Shown here one piece after another: positions 17,613 to 27,344 of a stretch of 64,000 bases of DNA. Made by a program: the position numbers and the translations under genes. The DNA is from Melioribacteraceae bacterium (GTDB lineage Bacteria > Bacteroidota > Ignavibacteria > Ignavibacteriales > Melioribacteraceae): contig JAHBUP010000001.1 in assembly GCA_019638015.1 (NCBI GenBank), positions 1,582,424 to 1,646,423 of the forward strand. The letters run 5' to 3'. Positions within the stretch are counted from its first letter, which is position 1. Every line of letters starts with the position of its first letter. The notes below the pieces were generated by a model. It had not been told where the DNA came from, searched no databases, and saw only the letters and a program-made list of their open reading frames with translations.

Positions 17613-20612
17613 ATGAAGAGATTTCTTTTTATACTCTCAGTCTTGATTAACTTGGGCAGTTTATCTGCCCAAAATTTTAATCGCCACTCAGCATCTTCAA
17701 TTAATGAGTTGAATAATTTTAATTCGTTAAAAATCTTGGCTGTAATGGTAGAATTTAAAGAAGATAATGATCAAACTACTGCCGGTAATGGAAAATTTGG
17801 ATCTATTTATACAAAAGAATATGGTTTAACAATTCTTGATCCTTTGCCACATAACGCTCAATATTTTTCAGATCATCTTGAGTTTGCTAAAAATTATTTT
17901 AAAAAAGCTTCAAATGGTAAATTGAGTGTAGAGTACAAAGTACTTCCAAGTGTTATTACAGTTTCAAAGACTATAAGAAATTATGCCCCGGCTCCACGAG
18001 AATCATCATTGGATAGCGTTGGTAGATTTGCTCAGGAAGTGTGGCAATTAGCATCAGCTCAATTTGCGACAGAAGATTTTTCTCAATATGATTTATTCAC
18101 AATCTTTCACGCCGGAGTTGGAAGAGAATTTTCACCTCCCGGCAGTTTGGGAAATGAGAGAGATATTCCTTCAGTGTATCTTGGTTTTAACTCACTCAAA
18201 AAAATATTTGGAAATAGTTTTAACGGATTTCCGGTAAACAGCGGGAATTATGCAATTAAAAATAGTATGATTTTACCCGCCACTAATTCAAGAGAGGTTA
18301 GTAGTACCGGTGAAAAAGTATTGGTTCAGCTTACTACAAATGGATTGCTCGTATCGAGTATTGCTAGTCATTTGGGATTGCCCGATTTATTCAATACCTC
18401 GAATGGTATTACTGCTATTGGCCGATTTGGATTAATGGATGGAGAATCAATATTTGCCTACAGTGGGATATTTCCGGCAGGGTTATCGGCATGGGAGAGA
18501 ATTTTTCTTGGATGGGATTCCCCGATAGAGGTAAAACTAGAAGACGCAAAACTCAATATTACTTCTTTCACATCTAAATTGAATAATGATACAACAATCA
18601 TTAAAGTACCAATTAATTCTTCCGAATATTATTTAATTGAGAACCGATCACGTGATTCTAAAAAAGATGGATTGAATCTCACTTACAAAATCGGCGGCGA
18701 AACAAAAAAGTTTTATGTGGATAAAGATAGAGGAAAATTTCAGTGGTATTTGGTTGATACATTAGCGGGCGTTGTTACCGATATTGATGACATTGATTGG
18801 GCGGTCCCGGGTAATGGAATTGTAATATGGCATATTGATGAAAAAATTATTAATCAAAAGTTGAGCTCAAATGAAATTAATTCCGATCCTCAAAATAGAG
18901 GTGTTGATATTGAGGAAGCGGATGGCACTCAAGATATTGGTGAAAAATTTCAAACCATATTTGGTGAGGAATATGGAAGAGCAACCGAAGAAGATTTATG
19001 GTACACTGGCAATACCGCTAGACTTTATAAAAATAAATTTGGATCAGATACCAAGCCAAATTCAAACGCAAATGATGGCTCCAGCAGTTTAATCGCTTTA
19101 GAAAGATTTTCAGCTCCGGCTAATAAAATGTCGTTCAATATTGTATTTGGTAATGAAAATGTTCGATTGGCTTCCAAGCTGAATCTGAATACTATCGATC
19201 CCAAATTCCTCTACATCCCACAAAACGCATTAAATGAGTTTATTGTTGTTGATGATAAAAAATTAAAGAGATTTCCCCTCGATGGTTCTGCATATGAGGA
19301 ATCAAACAATTTTGGAATTGTTCGCCCAATAACATTTGTATTCAATAACAAAAAATATATTGCATCAGCAGAAAATAATCGTTTTAATATTATTGAAGGT
19401 GAAATCGGAAATTCCAAGCATAGCCAATTGAATCTCACCAAACAGAATACTTCGCCATTAATTTATGTCGAAGAATCACAGGATGCTTTTTTAATGGCTG
19501 GCACGGCAGATGGATTCATTTTCAAATTATCTATGAAAAATTATGAACTCACTGGAATAAACGCCGTGACGTATTCAAAGATTGCCGATAGCAAAATTAT
19601 TCAAGTAAACGCAGTAGATTCTGATAATGTATTTGTCATAACTGAAAATTCATTGTACGATAATAAGCAAAATAAAATAGTCTTCCCGGCGGCAGTTATA
19701 CAATCAGCAATAGTAAATAATACTAAAACGAACAGTGCGAGCAGTATTGTACTAACCTCGGATAATAAAATAAGTGTTGTTCAAAATGGGCAGATTGTTA
19801 AAGATATTAAAGTTGGTGCAGGTGGTAATGTTAATTCATTTTCGGTTTCAATTAATTCTGCGAGTGGGAACCCGGTGTTTTTAGTAAGCAGCGGATCAAT
19901 GATTGAAGCCTTCTATCTCTCCGGAGCGATGGCCGATAATTTCCCAATTTATTCATCAAATAATGAGTTGTTTGGAAATTCGGTTTTAGCTAGTGATTTG
20001 AATGGTGATCTTATTACCGAAATTATTGCGTCAACAGTAAATGGAAAAATTTATGCGTTTGACGGCTTGACCGCAAAGATTGTAAAACCATTTCCTGTTA
20101 GCGTCGGGCAAGATGTAAAATTATCTCCGGTAATTTACAGGCACACTCCTTATCAATCGATGGGTCCAACAGCACTACAAGCATTAGCTGTAATTGATAC
20201 TAAAGGTACACTGCATAACTGGGTTATCGGTCTAACTAATGATAATTTTGTTTGGGTGAATGGTTTAAAAAATTCCTACAATAATTCATCTTTAAATTAT
20301 TCTCAACAAACAGATGCCGATCAAGAATATTTCCCTAATTCTAAAATTTACAATTGGCCAAATCCGGTTTATGGGGGAGTGACAAATATTCGCTTCTTCG
20401 TCTCTGAAGACTCAAATGTAAAAATTAGAATTTTTGATTTAGCAGGGGATTTAGCCGGTGAATTATCGCTTGAAGCTAAAGGAGGATTTGATAATGAAGT
20501 GGCTTGGGATATCACCAATATTCAGAGCGGCGTTTATTATGCGAATATTGAAGCCGCTTCCGGAACGGGAAAATCAGCAAATAAAATAATTAAGATTGCA
20601 GTCATTAAATAA
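17613..20612 (+). CDS. M6-like secreted protein without the zinc-binding motif, T9SS cargo
   Basis: A 999-residue protein with a signal peptide (MKRFLFILSVLINLGSLSAQ). The N-terminal ~450 residues look like an immune-inhibitor-A/M6 metallopeptidase (AKNYFKKASNGKLSVEY, a typical pre-domain feature). Where the family has HEFGHxLGLPDL, this protein has SSIASHLGLPDL, so both zinc histidines and the catalytic Glu are serines (S248, S252, S249) while LGLPD remains. A WD/FG-GAP-like propeller (~520-900, e.g. LASDLNGDLITEIIAS) and a sorting domain starting WPNPVYGG follow. It is probably a surface-anchored non-enzymatic binding protein. It sits directly behind porV. Confidence 0.8.
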   Translation: MKRFLFILSVLINLGSLSAQNFNRHSASSINELNNFNSLKILAVMVEFKEDNDQTTAGNGKFGSIYTKEYGLTILDPLPHNAQYFSDHLEFAKNYFKKASNGKLSVEYKVLPSVITVSKTIRNYAPAPRESSLDSVGRFAQEVWQLASAQFATEDFSQYDLFTIFHAGVGREFSPPGSLGNERDIPSVYLGFNSLKKIFGNSFNGFPVNSGNYAIKNSMILPATNSREVSSTGEKVLVQLTTNGLLVSSIASHLGLPDLFNTSNGITAIGRFGLMDGESIFAYSGIFPAGLSAWERIFLGWDSPIEVKLEDAKLNITSFTSKLNNDTTIIKVPINSSEYYLIENRSRDSKKDGLNLTYKIGGETKKFYVDKDRGKFQWYLVDTLAGVVTDIDDIDWAVPGNGIVIWHIDEKIINQKLSSNEINSDPQNRGVDIEEADGTQDIGEKFQTIFGEEYGRATEEDLWYTGNTARLYKNKFGSDTKPNSNANDGSSSLIALERFSAPANKMSFNIVFGNENVRLASKLNLNTIDPKFLYIPQNALNEFIVVDDKKLKRFPLDGSAYEESNNFGIVRPITFVFNNKKYIASAENNRFNIIEGEIGNSKHSQLNLTKQNTSPLIYVEESQDAFLMAGTADGFIFKLSMKNYELTGINAVTYSKIADSKIIQVNAVDSDNVFVITENSLYDNKQNKIVFPAAVIQSAIVNNTKTNSASSIVLTSDNKISVVQNGQIVKDIKVGAGGNVNSFSVSINSASGNPVFLVSSGSMIEAFYLSGAMADNFPIYSSNNELFGNSVLASDLNGDLITEIIASTVNGKIYAFDGLTAKIVKPFPVSVGQDVKLSPVIYRHTPYQSMGPTALQALAVIDTKGTLHNWVIGLTNDNFVWVNGLKNSYNNSSLNYSQQTDADQEYFPNSKIYNWPNPVYGGVTNIRFFVSEDSNVKIRIFDLAGDLAGELSLEAKGGFDNEVAWDITNIQSGVYYANIEAASGTGKSANKIIKIAVIK

Positions 20613-20626
20613 TTTTTGAGATAAGC

Positions 20627-23600
20627 ATGCGCAAAATTCTTTTATTCATACTTTTATTGCCTTTCACAATTTTTTCTCAGTTTAATGAATTTCATCCAGA
20701 GTATGAATGGCTGACCATTAAAGGGAAAAATATTTTTGTTCATTATCATCCTGAAGCGGAGAGAACAGCTAAAATTGTTGCTAAGATTGCAGATGAAGTT
20801 TGGGATCCAATCTGTTCATTGTATGAGTATCAACCTGACCCGGTTCATTATGTAATTAAGGATATTGATGATTATTCCAACGGAGCTACCTATTTCTTTG
20901 ATAACAAAATTGAGATTTGGGCAAGTGCTCTAGATTTTGATTTGCGCGGTTCTCATAATTGGCTTCGTAATGTTATTTCACATGAATTTACTCACATGGT
21001 GCAGATTCAAGCATCAATGAAATTGAGCCGCTCAATTCCGGCTATCTACTTACAAATGCTAAATTATGAAGATAAAAGGCGTCCCGATATTTTATATGGG
21101 TTTCCAAATTTTATTGCTTCTTATCCCATCGCGACTATAAACATGCCTGCTTGGTTCGCAGAAGGTACCGCACAATATATGAGAAAGGAATTTGATTACG
21201 ATAACTGGGATTCGCACCGGGATATGATTTTGAGAAGCTACACGCTCGAAAATAAATTACTTACCTGGAACCAAATGGGAGTATTTAATAAAACAAGTTT
21301 AGGTAATGAATCGGTTTACAATTCCGGTTATGCTTTAACATTATATATCGCGCAAAAATATGGGGAAGATAAGTTAAGAGAAATCACAAAAAAATTGGGA
21401 AAGATAACCAACTTCACTATTGACGCGGCATTCAAAGATGTTCTAGGTATTGACGGTGACAAGGTTTATGATGAATGGAGCACTTTTCTAAAAAATGATT
21501 ATAAGCAAAGAATTAAGGATGTGGAAGAAAATCTTGTACAAGGAAAAATGGTTGCCGAAAAAGGTTTTGGGAATTTTTATCCAACATTTTCTTCTGATGG
21601 AAGATATATTGCGTACGTCTCAAACAAAGGAGCCGATTATTTTGGCCTTTCTTCAATTTATCTTTATGATACTCAGACCAAAGAAGAGAAGCAAATCAAA
21701 TCCTTGATACGTTCAAGCATTTCATTTATCCCCAATACTAATAAAATAGTTTACGCTAAAATAGGTCATGAAAATCCGGGGATGGTTAATATTCATGATT
21801 TGTATGTTTATGATATTGATACCAAGAAAGAGGATAGATTAACTTTCGGATTGAGAGCTAATAATCCCTCGGTTTCCAGCGATGGTAAGAATATAGTGTT
21901 TCTCTTTCAGAAAGATGGCACTTCAAATATTGGAATAGTTGATATCGACGGAAAGAATTTGAAGCAGTTAACTTTTTATAGTGCCGGTGAGCAGGTTTAT
22001 AATCCAAAATTTTCACCCAAAAATGATTTCATAGTATATGGATTTTCTATCGCGAATTCCCGCGAAATAATGAAAGTGAACATATCAGACTCTCAAATTA
22101 GTTTTTTAGTTAAGAATGGCTTTGATAACCGTGACCCCTTTTTTGATATCAATGGTAATTTGATCTACTCATCAGATGAAACTGGGATCTTCAATATTTA
22201 TTCGATGGATGTAAATACAAAAGAGAAAAGAAGAATATCGAATGTTTTAGGCGGCGCATTTCAGCCGCAGAGTAATGCAAATGGATCGATAGTTTACAGC
22301 GGCTATACCGTAGATGGATTCAAATTATTTTTATTAGATGCTGAAGAAACTAAAAAAGTAGATGATAGCAAACGATATATACCGTCACAAAATTATCCTT
22401 TAGGTGAAGATAAATTTAAAGGAGATATGGCTAAATATGATATTAATTACTTAAGAAATTATAACGATTCCACATTACCTGAATATTCATCTACAAAATA
22501 TACCGGATTCTTCTCACGGTTAAGCCTCATACCTTTTGTTAGATATGATAATTATAATACATCTAATTCCGGATTCGACAAAATAAAGCCGGGTGTTTAT
22601 GTTCTCTCGAGTGATTTTTTAAACAGATATAGTTTATTTGCCGGCGGTTCTATAAATAAAAGATTTGAACGCGATCTCTTTTTTAATTTTGAGTATAGAG
22701 AAAGAGTGCCGCTACTTTATAATTTAGGTCTGCGACCTGAAATGTCGGTTGAACTTTACAGCATTAGCCGAAAAGCCAATACTCCACTTGAGTTCGATCC
22801 GCTCGATCCTTCACAAAACACCGCAACAGATGTTACCTATGATCTTTTTGAGTTTGATATTATTGGAAAGCATAAAATTGTATCAGAGGATACATACCTT
22901 GAGGCGCGTTATATCTATAGCAGTTACACTGCAACACTCGGTTCATTTATTTTTCCGAATACTACAATTTTATATCCCACGACAAAAGACACCTATCTGA
23001 TCGGAAGCAATCTTCAACTTAAATTATCTCACGAGGAAATTATTCCAACAATCGATTCGGATATAAATCCGGTCGGCAGAAAAGTTGAGTTTCAGTACAA
23101 TTATGAAATGAACCGTTACAATAACGAAGGCACTTACGAAATAAAAGATGGGTATTTGTTACCGGTATATTCCAAGTTCAATTATCATAAGCTAGAGTTT
23201 AATTGGAAAGAATATATTGAAGTGTTTAAAGACCAAACATTAACCGCACAGTTTAGAGCCGCTTCTATATTGGGTCCGACTGTTCCCGACTTTTTTGATT
23301 TTTATCTTGGCGGACTCATCGGTATGAAAAGTTATCCATTTTATTCAGTCAGCGGTAATGAATTGGGATGGTTGAATTTAACGTATCGTTTCCCTTTAAT
23401 AAAGAATATTGATACAAGATTGGGACATCTATACATAGATAAAGTTTATTTATCTGTTTATGGCGATTTCGGAAACGCGTGGAATGGAAAAATTCCCTCA
23501 ATAAATAATTTTAAAAAGGGAGCCGGAGCCGAGATTAGAATTAAGATGAATTCATTTTATCTTTTCCCAACAAGTTTATTTTTTAATGCCGCATACTCAT

Positions 23601-23695
23601 TTGATAAAATCAGCAGAGTTATTTCCAACGAAACTGTGAATTATGGAAAAGAGTGGAGTTTTTATGGCGGCATTTTATTCGACTTTAACTTCTAA
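20627..23695 (+). CDS. Zinc metallopeptidase (MA clan)-TolB propeller-outer-membrane barrel fusion
   Basis: The 1022-residue exported protein has three parts. Residues ~20-280 are a gluzincin-type peptidase with H119-E-F-T-H123 and downstream ligand E179 in WFAEGTAQYM. Residues ~300-590 are PD40/TolB-type propeller repeats (FYPTFSSDGRYIAYVSN, NNPSVSSDGKNIVF). Residues ~650-1022 are a D15/Omp85-like barrel (GGLIGMKSYPFYS) ending in aromatic FDFNF. I infer an outer-membrane-anchored protease displaying a propeller. Its place in the porU/porV operon suggests a surface or secretion-quality role; the substrate is unknown. Confidence 0.85.
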   Translation: MRKILLFILLLPFTIFSQFNEFHPEYEWLTIKGKNIFVHYHPEAERTAKIVAKIADEVWDPICSLYEYQPDPVHYVIKDIDDYSNGATYFFDNKIEIWASALDFDLRGSHNWLRNVISHEFTHMVQIQASMKLSRSIPAIYLQMLNYEDKRRPDILYGFPNFIASYPIATINMPAWFAEGTAQYMRKEFDYDNWDSHRDMILRSYTLENKLLTWNQMGVFNKTSLGNESVYNSGYALTLYIAQKYGEDKLREITKKLGKITNFTIDAAFKDVLGIDGDKVYDEWSTFLKNDYKQRIKDVEENLVQGKMVAEKGFGNFYPTFSSDGRYIAYVSNKGADYFGLSSIYLYDTQTKEEKQIKSLIRSSISFIPNTNKIVYAKIGHENPGMVNIHDLYVYDIDTKKEDRLTFGLRANNPSVSSDGKNIVFLFQKDGTSNIGIVDIDGKNLKQLTFYSAGEQVYNPKFSPKNDFIVYGFSIANSREIMKVNISDSQISFLVKNGFDNRDPFFDINGNLIYSSDETGIFNIYSMDVNTKEKRRISNVLGGAFQPQSNANGSIVYSGYTVDGFKLFLLDAEETKKVDDSKRYIPSQNYPLGEDKFKGDMAKYDINYLRNYNDSTLPEYSSTKYTGFFSRLSLIPFVRYDNYNTSNSGFDKIKPGVYVLSSDFLNRYSLFAGGSINKRFERDLFFNFEYRERVPLLYNLGLRPEMSVELYSISRKANTPLEFDPLDPSQNTATDVTYDLFEFDIIGKHKIVSEDTYLEARYIYSSYTATLGSFIFPNTTILYPTTKDTYLIGSNLQLKLSHEEIIPTIDSDINPVGRKVEFQYNYEMNRYNNEGTYEIKDGYLLPVYSKFNYHKLEFNWKEYIEVFKDQTLTAQFRAASILGPTVPDFFDFYLGGLIGMKSYPFYSVSGNELGWLNLTYRFPLIKNIDTRLGHLYIDKVYLSVYGDFGNAWNGKIPSINNFKKGAGAEIRIKMNSFYLFPTSLFFNAAYSFDKISRVISNETVNYGKEWSFYGGILFDFNF

Positions 23696-23710
23696 ATTTT
23701 TAGGCTAGTG

Positions 23711-24577
23711 ATGAAAAGACTTTTATTCATAATATTATTAACAAATTTCATTGTTAACGCGCAGAGCAAATCTGACTTATCTGGGAACCTAACTTTAGAT
23801 TCCAAACTCAGTTTTGAAAAGACTTATGTTGCTTCTCTAAGTAATTCAAATCAGGATACTTCCGACAGGAAATCTCCAATCATTGCAGCGGCGCTATCAG
23901 CTGTAATACCAGGTAGCGGACAATTTTATACCAAAAATTATCTCAAATCTATTCTTTTTATTGCCGCAGAAGTAACTGCTATTTCAGTCGGATTGATGTA
24001 TGATAAAAAGGGGGATGACCAAACCATCTTTTTCCAAAATTACGCCGATCAACATTGGTCACCCCTACGATATGCGAAATGGACAGTGACTAATGCCTCC
24101 AAAATTAATCCGGCTGTCGATCCATCAAAATATGCAGTAATAAATTCTAATAATTCAGTTAACTGGGCAGAGTTAAACAGACTTGAGAACGACATCAGTA
24201 ATTACTATTCGCATCGATTGCCAAAATATGGCGATCAGCAGTATTATGAATTAATTGGCAAATATCCTCAATTTGTAATGGGCTGGGATGACTTCGGTGA
24301 TGAAAATACTCCATTTGAGTACGATGTGGAGAGGAAAAACTTAACTGCCCGTTTTTATTACTATGCCAATGAAAGAGGCAAAGCTAATGATTATTACAAT
24401 GTTGCCTCTAAAGCGGTATTAGTGGTTATGATTAATCATATAGCCAGCGCACTTGAAGCTGCCTGGGGAGCCGCAAGTTATAATAATTCATTAAAAGTAT
24501 CCGCTGAACTTAAAAAAAATCAAATTGGGTTTAGGACAGAATACATTCCTCACTTAAATTTGCAGTACAATTTTTAG
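23711..24577 (+). CDS. DUF5683-like membrane protein
   Basis: About 288 residues: a signal peptide (LLFIILLTNFIVNAQ), a hydrophobic segment with SAVIPGSGQFYTKNYLKSI, a Tyr/Trp-rich middle and a second hydrophobic stretch (AVLVVMINHIASALEAAW). The 'PGxGQxYxxxYxK' box is the hallmark of DUF5683 proteins common in Bacteroidota; their function is unknown. It is last gene of the porU operon, 15 bp behind the peptidase-barrel gene. GTG 23708 and ATG 23711 are alternative starts; TAGG suits the ATG. Confidence 0.8.
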   Translation: MKRLLFIILLTNFIVNAQSKSDLSGNLTLDSKLSFEKTYVASLSNSNQDTSDRKSPIIAAALSAVIPGSGQFYTKNYLKSILFIAAEVTAISVGLMYDKKGDDQTIFFQNYADQHWSPLRYAKWTVTNASKINPAVDPSKYAVINSNNSVNWAELNRLENDISNYYSHRLPKYGDQQYYELIGKYPQFVMGWDDFGDENTPFEYDVERKNLTARFYYYANERGKANDYYNVASKAVLVVMINHIASALEAAWGAASYNNSLKVSAELKKNQIGFRTEYIPHLNLQYNF

Positions 24578-24586
24578 AAATTAATT

Positions 24587-25900
24587 ATGCCAACACCTTT
24601 AGTTTTAATTGTAGGAAGACCCAACGTTGGGAAATCTACATTATTTAACCGTTTAACAAAAAGCAGCGATGCGATAGTTGATGATGTTAGCGGAGTTACA
24701 CGCGATAGAAATTATGGCGATGTTGAATGGAGCGGTAAGTATTTTAGAGTAATTGATACTGGCGGGTATGTACCCGATACTCTAGACCAATTTGAAATAG
24801 CGATAAGAGAACAAATTGAACTTGCGCTGGACGAATGTGACGCAATTTTATTTGTTGTTGATAGCCGTGATGGGCTTACCCCTATAGATAGAGAAATTGC
24901 AGATATTTTACGTAAAGCTAATAAAATATCCTATCTGCTAGTCAACAAATCTGATACCCCCGAATTTGAGATGTTTAAATCGGAATTCTATTCACTTGGA
25001 ATTAAAAAAGTTTTTGATGTTTCTGCTCTCAATGGTAGAAATCTTGGCGATCTGCTCGATGATCTTAATTCGGCACTTAAATTCCCGGATGAAAATGAAA
25101 TTCCAGATGCACGGCTGCATTTATCGATTATAGGCAAACCAAATGTTGGAAAATCATCATTGGTAAATGCTCTTTTAGGGTACGATAGAAGCATAGTTAC
25201 AAATATTCCCGGTACCACCCGCGATAGTATTGACAGCATTCTAAAGTATTATGGTGAAGAAATTATTTTAGTTGATACAGCAGGACTTCGACGGAAAACT
25301 AAAGTTAAAGAGAATATTGAATTCTTTTCGAATGTGAGAACCTACCGCGCATTGTGGAATTCGGATGTAGCTGTTCTGCTGCTCGATGCAAATCTTGGCC
25401 TGGAAAATCAAGATCAAAAAATAATTCAAGAAGCGGTCCGGAGAAGAAAAGGATTGATAATAGCCGTAAATAAATGGGATTTATTGGAAAAGGAAACAAA
25501 TACCGCTAAAGAATATGAAGACAATGTGAAAATGCAGATTGGTACCCTTGATTACATCCCCTTCATTTTTATTTCCGCTCTAACTAAACAAAGAATTTTT
25601 AAGCTGATTGAACTTGCAAAAAAAGTTCACGAAGAACGCCATAAAAAAATACCAACAAGTGAACTAAACGATGTACTATTACCAGAAATTGCAAATACAC
25701 CCCCGCCAGCTACACCAACCGGAAAAGAAGTTAAGATCAAATATGTTACCCAGGTGGGCGATCATTATCCAATCTTTCTATTTTTTGCGAATGAGCACCG
25801 TTTTATATCAGATCAATACCGTAGATTTTTGGAGCGTTTAATTAGAAAGAATTTTGGATTTGAAGGTGTACCCATGACAATCTCATTCAAGGAAAAATAG
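24587..25900 (+). CDS. der: Ribosome assembly GTPase Der (EngA)
   Basis: The 437-residue protein has tandem GTPase domains: G1 boxes GRPNVGKST (~8) and GKPNVGKSS (~185), G3 boxes DTGGY and DTAGL, G4 boxes NKSD and NKWD. A KH-like C-terminal domain (~350-437) carries VTQVGDHYPIFLFF. Der acts in 50S subunit maturation and is usually essential. It follows the DUF5683 gene by 9 bp with no visible terminator, so it may be co-transcribed with the porU operon. Confidence 0.97.
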   Translation: MPTPLVLIVGRPNVGKSTLFNRLTKSSDAIVDDVSGVTRDRNYGDVEWSGKYFRVIDTGGYVPDTLDQFEIAIREQIELALDECDAILFVVDSRDGLTPIDREIADILRKANKISYLLVNKSDTPEFEMFKSEFYSLGIKKVFDVSALNGRNLGDLLDDLNSALKFPDENEIPDARLHLSIIGKPNVGKSSLVNALLGYDRSIVTNIPGTTRDSIDSILKYYGEEIILVDTAGLRRKTKVKENIEFFSNVRTYRALWNSDVAVLLLDANLGLENQDQKIIQEAVRRRKGLIIAVNKWDLLEKETNTAKEYEDNVKMQIGTLDYIPFIFISALTKQRIFKLIELAKKVHEERHKKIPTSELNDVLLPEIANTPPPATPTGKEVKIKYVTQVGDHYPIFLFFANEHRFISDQYRRFLERLIRKNFGFEGVPMTISFKEK

Positions 25901-25982
25901 TTGTTGCATTAATATTAATTTAAGCTCTCCACTATCACTTCAAAATTTGATATATTTAGCTGCAAATTTAACATTGTAGCCA

Positions 25983-27344
25983 ATGTACAAACCTAAAAAC
26001 ATAATAATAGTTGGTGGAAACGCTGCGGGTCCCGCCGCCGCCGCACAGGCAAAAAGAACTGCCCCCGATGCCAATGTAATTATGTTTGAGGCTTCCGAAT
26101 TTATTTCAACCGGAACTTGTGAATTCCCCTATGTTATTTCGGGTGAGATTGCAGATTATAGTAAAATAGTTTTTTTTACCGCAGAGTCATTCGAAGCTCA
26201 AAAAAATGTAAAAGTATATCTCTCACATAAAGTTGAATTAATTGACCGAAAAAGGAAAATTATAAAAGTATTAGATTCTAAAAATCAGAAGTATCTCGAA
26301 TTCCCATACGATTCATTAATCCTTTGCACCGGTTCGCGCGCCAAATCTATTCCGGCAATTACCTCTACTTATGAAAATGTATTTAAGCTAAAATCAGTAA
26401 ATGATCTAATCTTGATTCAGAAATACTTTAAGAACAATGATGTTAAAAGAGTTTTAATAATTGGCTCCGGTTATATTGGTCTTGAAGTTGCTGATGCGCT
26501 AATTAATAAGAATATCTCAGTTGATATCGCAGAGATTGAAGATAATCCACTTCCGAAAGCAGAGCCAGAAATCAGATTAATGGTGAAGGAATTACTGCAT
26601 AGTAAAAATATTAACTTCTATAGTTCAACTTCGATTCAGAAATATTCAGAGATTAATAATAAAATTGTATCGGTTAAGATTGATGGCTATAATATTGAGT
26701 ATGATGCGATTTTTATATGCACCGGATTTGTACCAAACTCAGAGCTAGCCGCTGCCTCGAAACTTGAGCTTACTAATGGAGGTGCGATAAAAGTAAATAG
26801 GAAAATGCAAACCTCTGATCCGGCTATTTACGCTGCAGGGGATTGTGTAGAAGTGACCAATTACATCACCAATAAAAATCAGTATTTACCAATTGCCACC
26901 AATGCTTACGCAAATGGACATATTGCGGGCACAAACGCGGGAGGTGGAAATTCGTTTAGTTCACCCGTAGTGCCCAACTTGGCAGTATCTTTCTTGGGGA
27001 GGGTTTATTCTTTTGTTGGTATATGCTCAAATTCCGCACAGAGAAATAATTTTAGATTCCTCACAGTATCTGCAACTGCCCCAAATCTGGTTAAAGTAAT
27101 GAAGAATTCTCAAATCGTTTTTGGTAAGGTTATTGTTGATCGCAATTCAAAACTTATTCTTGGAGCAAATTTTTTTGGCGGAAATGAAATTAGCGGCTAC
27201 TCCGATTTGATATCTTCATTTATAAAGTTTAAAATTCCGGCTAAGGAATTGGCAAACGTAAATTTTAATTATACACCGCCAATTTCTCCGTTTATAAACA
27301 TCTTAACAATACTCGGTAAAAAAATTAATAAGGAATTAGAATGA
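25983..27344 (+). CDS. CoA-disulfide-reductase-like FAD/NAD(P) oxidoreductase
   Basis: The 453-residue class III pyridine nucleotide-disulfide oxidoreductase has an FAD-binding IIIVGGNAAGPAAAAQAK, a single redox Cys C46 in FISTGTCEFPYVISG (where CoADR/Nox/Npsr enzymes carry one cysteine), an NAD(P) site VLIIGSGYIGLEVADAL and a second FAD box AIYAAGDCVEV. It may reduce CoA disulfide, persulfide or another low-molecular-weight disulfide. The family cannot be resolved by eye, but bacillithiol gene bshC elsewhere in the window makes thiol redox plausible. TATATTTA at 25951 may be the promoter. The stop overlaps upp by 4 bp. Confidence 0.85.
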   Translation: MYKPKNIIIVGGNAAGPAAAAQAKRTAPDANVIMFEASEFISTGTCEFPYVISGEIADYSKIVFFTAESFEAQKNVKVYLSHKVELIDRKRKIIKVLDSKNQKYLEFPYDSLILCTGSRAKSIPAITSTYENVFKLKSVNDLILIQKYFKNNDVKRVLIIGSGYIGLEVADALINKNISVDIAEIEDNPLPKAEPEIRLMVKELLHSKNINFYSSTSIQKYSEINNKIVSVKIDGYNIEYDAIFICTGFVPNSELAAASKLELTNGGAIKVNRKMQTSDPAIYAAGDCVEVTNYITNKNQYLPIATNAYANGHIAGTNAGGGNSFSSPVVPNLAVSFLGRVYSFVGICSNSAQRNNFRFLTVSATAPNLVKVMKNSQIVFGKVIVDRNSKLILGANFFGGNEISGYSDLISSFIKFKIPAKELANVNFNYTPPISPFINILTILGKKINKELE

